A stretch of DNA of 64,000 bases, from NCBI GenBank assembly GCA_947568835.1, contig OX387603.1, positions 19,864,651 to 19,928,650 of the forward strand, written 5' to 3'. Origin of the DNA: Protonemura montana. Lineage: Eukaryota; Arthropoda; Insecta; Plecoptera; Nemouridae. The translations under genes and the position numbers were made by a program. Under the pieces are notes generated by a model, which did not search any database, was not told where the DNA came from, and saw only the letters and a program-made list of their open reading frames with translations. Of this stretch, positions 10,162 to 64,000 are shown one piece after another (the stretch's first letter is position 1; every line of letters begins with the position of its first letter).

Positions 10162-12078
10162 TTCCATTTTGTGCTAAAATGTATTCTTGTAATGTTTTTG
10201 CCCAATGGCCTTCCTATGTTTTCGAACCAAGGAAAATGATTGACTGCCATTTCATCCCTGATACATAATTGGTAAAACAAATATTTGAATATATTTTGGG
10301 CAAAGAGCCAGGCTATTATGATAGGACAATAACAAATACTCACTATTAAGTTTATTATTTCTGGTTTAATTGGGGCCTTTCAAGCGACATAACACTAAAA
10401 TATGTATAAATACTATATAAAGGGTACAACGCAAATCTCTTTTCAGAGAAGAAATAAAAGCACAAACAAGATAAATATTAATTGTAAAGCAGTGAACTCT
10501 GGGTTGGTTCTGGCGTCAGTGAACGAAATAGCTGACACGACGTTTACCAAATCATTTGTGTAGAAGTTATACCAAACATTTTGTCAGAAACTTTTTACAT
10601 TTTGTCGATCGATAGTTTTTTGTAAGAGCAATTTGAAACAAGTGATTTGCTTTCAACAACTGTTATAGAAGACAAATTATTTTTGAAAAACGTTGTTTTT
10701 GTAAAACCAATAACTACTACTTTGTTAATCAAAATCATTTGCAGCAAATGCTTTGTCTCGAGATACTCCTCAACATTTTCAACATTCATTTCATCAAAAC
10801 ACAGATCCATGTCATAAAACAGAGGTTCCAAAAGCGTTTCAATCAAAATCTCTTACAACGAACTATGACCAACAATAAGCCTACCAAAAAACTTGGCTCT
10901 AGCCGCAGTCACTCAGAGTAAAGATCCATGGATTCTTTCACAGAAAGAATACTGCCAATTACTAAAACCAGCATACTTTTTCAATATAACACATTCATTC
11001 TTGAACCAAAATAATGGCAAAAAATGATGTATACTTCTAAGTAAGACTATCACTTTCATTATAAGACTATCACTTTCATAATTATAACTATGGATGTTAG
11101 AAAATCAACTCTTGTGTGTTATGGTTGAAATTGATAATTGTAAAATAGGTGGTAATGAATAAATAGTCATTTTTGACCGATGACAACATTTTGGCTTGAC
11201 ATTTCTTTTTTGGAAATTGGATTACAGAGAAATGATTTGAAACAACCAGCATTTCAAACTCTTGACTATGGGTATATTGCAGAGTTTTCTTTAAGAAACA
11301 ACTCTTAAGATTGAAAATAATTATGAAAGTGAGAGAAGTCACCATTATCCAACAACAGCATTCGTAAGTAACATTCATTTTCAGTTCACAATAAATTGCA
11401 TCATTGTCAAACAAGATATTATCCCTAATTTATGATATAGCATATCCTATTCGAGACAATACATAAGCTAGCAAGGACTTATTTAACCATATTCATCTTG
11501 CTGCAACAAAAGATCTTTGCGTACCTCTTTCCTTGATTTCATAAAACTTTCGAAGAACTAATATAACCAGCGAAAAATATTTGGAATATTAAAACTGGTT
11601 GGTAGGTTGAAAATTGTTAGTGATTTGGAAAGTTGGTTAAGATTAGCTACAATAAATCTATTGGAAATCGTTATGTAACGCTTTCCTTTCTTGGTTTATT
11701 CACAATATGAAAAGGGGTCATCGTTCATTTCCAGCTGTGGCTATCGCGTCTTTGGTGGTAATTTGTAATTAACATTATTATATTATTTATTTTATAGAAA
11801 ACGTGAATGTATTTACAGAATATTAATTAACATTTTAATAAAGGGAACGTTTGTAGTGTTTGGCATGCACGTTATTCTTATTATTTTAGTTATTTCATTG
11901 ATAATGTCAAAAAGTCAGCAAATGTTTCCATAGAATTTTGGTTTGCCAAGAAATGAAATGCATTTTGGAGTTGGAACTATTCCTTTTTCAAAGAGATGCA
12001 GTCATGATATTTGATGGACATTTTAATTGGTTTAGAATTCCAACAGTTATTCATTTGCATGAAATGATTCTTAGCATT
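10162..12078. other. Intergenic, no gene recognised
   Basis: Several minus-strand frames of 80-105 codons occur (10038-10343, 10595-10846, 11097-11414), possibly more of the decayed coding sequence seen at 12079-12388, but none is recognisable. Confidence 0.4.
11041..11080. repeat. Short tandem duplication
   Basis: About 20 bp (TAAGACTATCACTTTCAT) present twice in direct succession. Confidence 0.7.
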
Positions 12079-12388
12079 TTAATCATCAGACGGTGACTCA
12101 TGAGTCGTTTGTCTCTGGAGTAATGAAATAATCTGCTCTGCGAAGAAATTCCCAAAAATCTTCATTGTTTTCCTACCAGCAAAGATGGACCAAAAGTCGA
12201 ATGAGACCGCTTGTCTTTTACTAGGAATTCACTGCCCGCTTCATGAAATTTCTCGATAAATTCTCTCTGAGAGAAGTTATACATGCAGCTTCAGCAGTGT
12301 CTTTTCCATTCGAAATCATGTTGTTGAAATCTGTTATGTTAGGTACCTCCTGTGATACCACAGTTAATTTCCTCGTGATCTCAGCTTG
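12079..12388 (-). pseudogene. Decayed coding remnant, two frames
   Basis: On the minus strand one frame runs from 12388 with TRKLTVVSQEVPNITDFNNM and ISNGKDTAEAACITSLRENL to a stop at 12221-12223. A second frame takes over near 12225 with SFDFWSIFAGRKTMKIFGNF and FAEQIISLLQRQTTHESPSD and ends at TAA 12079-12081. Both stretches look coding, and the switch suggests a frameshift. Family not recognised; a mobile-element protein or an old gene copy are both possible. Confidence 0.3.
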
Positions 12389-12911
12389 TCAAAATCAAAC
12401 TGGAATTTCTAAGCAGAGCAAACTTAGGTTGAAGCGGCACTCATGCGCTAAATCCACTCGGCTGAGGAATATTAGCGATATATAAAATCTTTTGATTTGG
12501 TACTAACTTGAAATTAACGATAAACACACAATCAATTTATATTGTTAAGGCAACTTTGTCACACATTTTTTTTGTTGTTTTAATAATCATATTAGAGAAG
12601 GGAGTAGAAAAAACCAGGATTAGCTAGCTGCAACAAGTTTACCCCCACTTGAAACAAGAACGAGTCAAAATATCCCTCAGCATAACAATTGTCTGTTTGT
12701 TCATATAGTAGCCCGAGAAGATTGCATAAACCGCTGCAATCGACCAAACACTTCGCTTCACGAAATGTCGTCGTTTTGAGATTCTCTAATGCCGAAAATC
12801 AAACTATGAACAACATTAATATCGTTTGATGATTCGAAACCGGTCGATTGGCTAATCTAAGCACCAATAAGATTTCAAACGTTATGTCATCTCGTGCGTT
12901 TCACGCTGTCA

Positions 12912-13490
12912 TTTATTTATATCACAGAAAAACGTAAACGTAACTTTTATTTGATGTAATGAACCAAACACAATCACTTTATAAAGCACTTGAGGGGGAA
13001 GTTAAGAGATTGCGTAGTTGAAAACGTTCTTTAAAAAGAGTTACTTGTAGAGCGGACAAAATGTTTTTTTTTGTTTTTTTGTTAATTCTGCCCCTTGAAA
13101 ATAAGTTGGCAGTAGTTTCGATTCCATTTAGAAGAAGAATAGAATCGTTGGCATGGACATCAATTCCATGGCCGATACATCTTTGGTCATTTACAAGTGT
13201 GAAGTGGTTCATTACCTCTGACTGCCGACGACGTACGCTTGCCATACGACTGAATATGATCCATTCTTTAGTTTACTCACCAACTACAGAAACAACAATC
13301 GATAACATGTGCAGCCCCCGCATCTTGCGGAGGTAATAAAACACATTTTGCACCAAAACAAAACCGAAAAAAACCACAACACGCGCCAATAATACCTGCT
13401 CGTCAACAAACCACTACCGAACAGCCGACGTAGCGTTGCTCAAAGTTTCCCACCACTATCCACACGTCACACTTTGCGCACCGACCCTGG
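12912..13490 (-). other. cac: cac 3' untranslated region with candidate poly(A) signals
   Basis: Downstream of the stop the minus strand has AATAAA at 12946-12951 and 12912-12917, about 540-580 nt after the stop. These are the nearest strong candidates on the transcript strand; the true 3' end is not known. Confidence 0.4.
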
Positions 13491-59297
<45,807 letters not shown>

Positions 59298-59341
59298 CTG
59301 CATGGACAAAAACACAACTCAGTCAGCCACAATTCACAATA

Positions 59342-59575
59342 TATTCATTGATTTTTTTGTGTTTAACGACGCACTGTTTTAACAAATGCTCCAGTAGCAC
59401 TGATCTTATGGCGTTGGTGAATGAGTGGGTGATGGTGATGATGAAAGCAATCTAGTGACGAAGCAACTAGATTTCTGGACGTAGCCTACTCCTGGTGAAG
59501 AGCACCAAGGCGGCACTGGCTTAACGTCCCCGTTGAAGGACGGTACAACTCGAACAACAGGAATCCGCAATAAGT
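59342..59575 (-). mobile_element. SINE-like repeat, copy upstream of cac N-terminal exon
   Basis: Contains GTGTTTAACGACGCACTGTT, GGCGTTGGTGAATGAGTGGG, ACGTAGCCTACTCCTGGTGA, AGAGCACCAAGG and GACGGTACAACTCGAACAAC, in the order of copy 3, minus orientation. The 5S-like head is missing. It lies 44 bp upstream of the N-terminal cac exon, in the intron ahead of it. Confidence 0.7.
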
Positions 59576-61530
59576 TAATGGAACATACTTCAACGGTCTC
59601 AGAAATTGTATTTTTCGAATTATATATCTTGGATTTCAGTAAAGGATGCCGTAACGGAGTTACTTTTAGAGGTTATTTGACGCCTTTACCGTGTAACCGG
59701 GAGCTGGACAGTACTCGACCAAGACGTTGGTTGACGTGCGTTCTGCGCTCGACATTTATGTTTAGTAAACATCCCTCTCTCCCCGAAATTAACTAACACC
59801 ATTCCACAACGGTATATCGCTCTCCAAAGCACAACTGAATGTATTTGAAATCGTATTTAAATTGCAAGGAGATCGGGGTTAGAGTCCCCGTTTGGGCATC
59901 AATTTTCGAGCCGGTTATAGTGTTCATAATTATAAAACACGACTGAATTGATTAAATCATAAAGGTCACACGTTCTGTGGCTGTGCAAATTCGCCATTTA
60001 ATCAAAACAAAAGGTAGTTCAGATTTGAATAATCTAAGCGGGACATTAGTTTGAAGTGGTTTCACAGAATTGTCGTAGGGAATTTAACAATAAGAATGGC
60101 TGTCCGTTGCAAATGAAGTGTTGAATAGGATCAGGGCTTGATCACAGCTGTCGTAGACAAAGATTAGCATTAATAAATTGAAGAATTGGTTCGGAAACGT
60201 TCCATAGTCTTACGAGCAGTAACTGCCCATTGCTAGCGATCCATCTTGAAGAATGGCAATTCTCAGCTGGCTAAGCAGTCAATTCAGTAGAAGTCAAGCA
60301 AAGGAAAGTCGTCAAAATGAATAATTAAATATAATTACTATAAGAATTTATAGCGCCGATTTAATGCCATTTTTGTAATAAATCATTCGTTCGTACGTGA
60401 TGAATGTCATTTAACAGCAGTTTCTAGGTCACATCTCAAAGTTTCCCGCTTACATTGTTTAAATGTTTGTAAATATAACTCTTTTCTTAAAAAAATAACA
60501 ACGAGAAGCAGCGGATGCGCTACTAGTGTGCTATAATATTCATAGCGATTCCCGAAAAAACGAAAACTACAAACCTATGATTTCCATCAAGAATTATTGA
60601 TGCCCTGAACTTGCTTGCTCACTCTTAGCAACACCACAAATGGCACCCTTTTTATCACACCTATACAAGCATATGTAACACCACAAAACATATCTGAAAA
60701 TAGCTCGTATATCGCGATATGGCTACATATTTTGGCATGTCCTTGAGAGTGGTTGCGAAATGGGCTCCTGGGACTGGCAGAGTTTAACTCCCGTCCAGAG
60801 TCGCGTCCAGGGACCCCCTAATCCTCGCCAGCACGGCGGAGTGATGATGCATGATGAATGTCACAGAATACAACAGTTAATGCTAGTTCCGAAACCGTAG
60901 GTGGACAATACAAAGTGACAGCCAGGCGTATTGTTGACTCGAGGAAATGTGATGCACATGCCAGCTGGAGCATTTCCTCGTTAGGTTGATGTTTGGAAAG
61001 GACTTCCAAGTTCCAGTTAAAATATAGATATTAATGCATGTACACATACTTTTTTTTTAATTATTTTGATGATGTAGTTCACGCATATATGTTCATGTCG
61101 TAACTAGATGTGTTTCCGCTCCGCGTTGAGTGATTTGAGTGATTGCGGTCCCAGGAAAAAACCCCTAATTAATGTAACTGGGCAATTCAATTTGACGACT
61201 TTACTTGAATTTAGGACTGTAAACTTGAACTTTACTTTAGGTGTCTTGAATATAATCAGTCAAATATACCATTTTTGCGTTTCGATCATTTATGGCTTAT
61301 TGAAAATTATGTTTATCGTTGCCTGCAACAACAAACGACACATAACAAGATGAAAATAGTTTCCCGTGAACAAACTACATGACATTAATCACATAATCGT
61401 AATTTAGTTTTGGTTATGTGCGAATAATGTGTTGTTACTCTGCTGAACTTTATGTTACGCGTGCATTCCGTGTAGTCGAACCTCTCTTGATGATTATTAA
61501 ACCAATCCATCGATGCGGCACTCAGTCATA

Positions 61531-61568
61531 AAGAGCGAGAGACAGAGAGAGACAGAGAGAGACAGAGC
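61531..61568. repeat. GA-rich microsatellite
   Basis: Imperfect GAGACAGA repeats upstream of the visible cac gene. Confidence 0.8.
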
Positions 61569-62198
61569 TACGCACAGGCCTTTTATCTGCGCAACTAGAG
61601 CTCCATGCACAAAAGCATCCTCTTTTCGCGTCGTACACCACGACGCCGCTCAACGTAATTAAAACATTTTGTTTTCAGGAGCGCCACTGCCGCCGCCGCC
61701 GCGTGTGGGTGGTACGTGCTATGCTTCACTTGCAACGCAAAGGTCAAGGGAGCACGAAGGTGAGGGCGATCTACAAACGACACATATCATGCTAATATAT
61801 CAATATACGCGGTTCCATGTGAATGCTTTACCTATTTATTTTTGTTAAAGCCAAAACAACCCTTCGAAATTGTCAGTGATTGAACAGTAATAGATATCGA
61901 ATGCCAAATGTCTCGATTAAAACATGGCATTTGAAGTTGAACCACAATGTTGAAGGGCAAAACAAACCATAGATACCTATCGGAATTTGAATGGCTCAAT
62001 TGATTTATCGAAAATCACTAAATTCAGGACAATGGAGTCAAACGGCTAAAAATATATTTTTAAACTTTTGATAAATATATACGTTTTAATTAGTTCAGTG
62101 CCATGACTTATTACTTTTGCTCTTTCTCATAAACTTACTCAAGGCAAGCGCCATCAACTCGGTGAAACCCAACCCATCCACATTGTTGCAGATGGTGC

Positions 62199-62281
62199 CA
62201 CGTGACTGACCGGGCTACTAACGCTTGGTCCACGTGGACTCTAGAGGCGTCCCTACAGCGCGCGCCTGCGCGTTTCACGTG
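62199..62281. promoter_or_regulatory. Three CACGTG E-boxes in a CpG-rich block
   Basis: CACGTG at 62199-62204, 62231-62236 and 62276-62281, in a GC-rich stretch (about 62150-62560) that contrasts with the AT-rich surroundings. It is 2.9 kb upstream of the first visible cac exon and could be a promoter or enhancer bound by bHLH proteins. No TATA box or transcript start was identified. Confidence 0.35.
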
Positions 62282-64000
62282 GCCGTCGCCGGCGCCGCGC
62301 CACGCCACGCACTCTGATCAATAAGAAGCTGAGCTCTCCGCTCGCTGGCACAGCAAGGATAATGCCAACCAGAGCGCTCTATGACCCAGTAAACCCCCCC
62401 TGCAGCCAAGGGAGCCCGCGGATAGCCTAGATCGGCTGGCCTGGCTGAAGGGACCGTGGCCCAAGAGGTAAGATATTGCTTTGGTATAAACATGCATTGC
62501 GAGGGCCTTTTTGCTAAAAGTTCCGCCCGGGCGGGGAGGAAGGCTTAAGGTGGCCCGGGGTATGCAGAAGCTTCCAATGTGGATTTTAATATTTCAGATA
62601 TTTTTTATTATAACTGTAAAGGTATTACGGATTCAGTTGATGTTTTGCTCTGGGATGTTTTTGCTATAGATAGCTAGAAAGCTCAAATCAATTAACGATG
62701 GGTTTTAAAAACAGGTGAAATGTCATCTACAAAAACACATAGACACAATATAATTCTGACATGCCTAACACAAAAATACTCTGCCAACTCGGGTCATTGT
62801 GTCCATTTTTTGGTAGGCTTGAAATGAAGATTTTTTTGGGAGGCTCAGATGGCCAGAACTGGAGATTGAGTCGCATTTTTCACCCCGCCCAGCTCTCAAC
62901 TGGGTGCCAGGGTGCGTACGGTGCATGCCGAACGAATTTCTTCGGGGGTTCAGTATCTAACGAAGTTGACTGTTAGCTCAGGGGACCAGGAGATCTATTT
63001 CCTCGTTTGGCCATCTTTCTTTAAAGAGAATACATATTTTTTAAACAACTGACAGGGAGACCCTTCAGCGTTTGAAAAATGTATTGTGTTGCAGTCGGTA
63101 ATATCTGTCCATTATTACCTGGCGGGACACAGGTGTACTTATTCCTAAAATCAGAATGTGACTATCGAAGGCGTTATAACGATTGTTAGCTGACTTTTAA
63201 AAATCAATGTGACCTACGATCGTTGCCAGAATTGAGGATCTAGGCAATACAAATCAACGGAATACTGGCGAAAAAGGTCAAAGATTCAAGGAAAACTTTC
63301 GAAACTTTTAAAATTTTGAGATTGGCGGGGCCGAAGAAGGAAGTGTGCGCTCACCCGAATGAAAAGTCTAACTCTCTCAAGCCCATTTGGGCTTTCCGGT
63401 CGAACTCTTTTCACTGTTCTTGTTTGATAACGAGTGAGAGCGTGGCGAGGTTATCACTACTGTACATCGCCAGTCAAGGGCCAAGTTTTAATTTTGAGGA
63501 AGTCTCATCGGAGTGAAAACAATAATCAACTTATCAGACGCACTAGTGAAATTACTGCGGTCACATGGCCTACTACGAATTATCTTGCTTATCACCTTCA
63601 GAAGATTGTGGGACACTGATAAAGAACGCGTCGGATAAGCTGTACACGCTGTGAACGTCTCACACTTACTTACTAATTGTAAATCACACTATCAGGCTTA
63701 CAGGGAAGAATTTCCAGTGAATTATTGAGCGGTAGGTGGAAAGAGGGGCCCAAGGGATGCACCACATTACCAATGGTAAACATTCCTAAATAGAAAAACC
63801 TGACCTCGATTCTAGCGGTAAATTCATGCCAATTAAACCAGAAGATACCATTGTGAAATATCATGTAATGAAATAAATCTTTTTCATTATATTCCTTGTG
63901 CCGTTTTATTTTCGTTATCGGGTGCTTGTTAAATCAAAGATATCTTTTTGAAAATCTGTGAAATGTATCAGTGACATTTGGTGAAATCTTGTTACTCTTC

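Larger units (their letters stand above)
59576..64000. other. Region upstream of the visible cac gene, no exon recognised
   Basis: Should hold, or lead to, the cac start-codon exon. No minus-strand frame ending in the required phase 2 with a donor and resembling a Cav2 N-terminus was found. Contains the E-box block and the GA microsatellite. Confidence 0.45.

Noticed and set aside
59869..59900. GGGGTTAGAGTCCCCG hairpin resembling a tRNA T arm.
   Set aside because: Loop does not match TTCRA, and no A box, D arm or anticodon arm precedes it.
62275..62493. 72-codon minus-strand frame as a possible cac first exon.
   Set aside because: No resemblance to a Cav2 N-terminus and no donor in the required phase 2.

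Overview
The window is animal genomic DNA: AT-rich, intron-dense, with GT-AG splicing throughout. It is dominated by one gene on the minus strand, a voltage-gated calcium channel alpha-1 subunit of the Cav2 class, orthologous to insect cacophony (cac). The class is set by the domain III S4-S5 and S6 sequences, the AID in the I-II linker, a very short II-III linker, and a C-terminus that follows the insect cac plan down to a final Asp-rich D-D-W-C. Two duplicated exon pairs (IS4 and I-II linker) match pairs known from Drosophila cac. The source is therefore an arthropod, most likely an insect; the order cannot be fixed from the sequence.

Layout. 1-1550: cluster of copies of a SINE-like repeat whose head derives from 5S rRNA, plus a candidate first coding exon on the plus strand (659-717). 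1551-8389: no recognised gene, apart from an unexplained 191-codon minus-strand frame at 6977-7552. 8390-8637: a complete two-exon plus-strand gene for the small ATP synthase membrane subunit DAPIT/USMG5 (ATP5MK). 9360-12400: GC-rich patch, candidate small two-exon plus-strand frame, and decayed minus-strand coding remnants. 13491-59297: cac, read from high to low coordinates, 36 coding exons on the main path (about 1785 residues visible) plus five alternative exons. The first exon(s), with the start codon, were not found and probably lie in 59300-64000 or beyond. 59298-64000: no recognised gene; more SINE sequence, a CpG-rich block with three CACGTG boxes, microsatellites.

The main result is how many exon choices cac carries. 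Five positions have two alternative exons with identical phases: IS4 (101/101 bp), the I-II linker with the AID (116/116 bp), IVS1-S2 (111/111 bp), IVS5-P loop (92/92 bp) and the proximal C-terminus (134/107 bp, less certain). With an in-frame 21-nt microexon this allows up to 64 transcripts. The IS4 and I-II pairs are known from Drosophila; I do not know the two domain IV pairs from Drosophila cac, and they are the best candidates for something undescribed. Intron 1 of the visible gene is a textbook U12-type AT-AC intron, and one alternative P-loop exon uses a GC donor.

All exon limits were derived by eye from splice sites, phase and family similarity; no alignment or transcript data were available.
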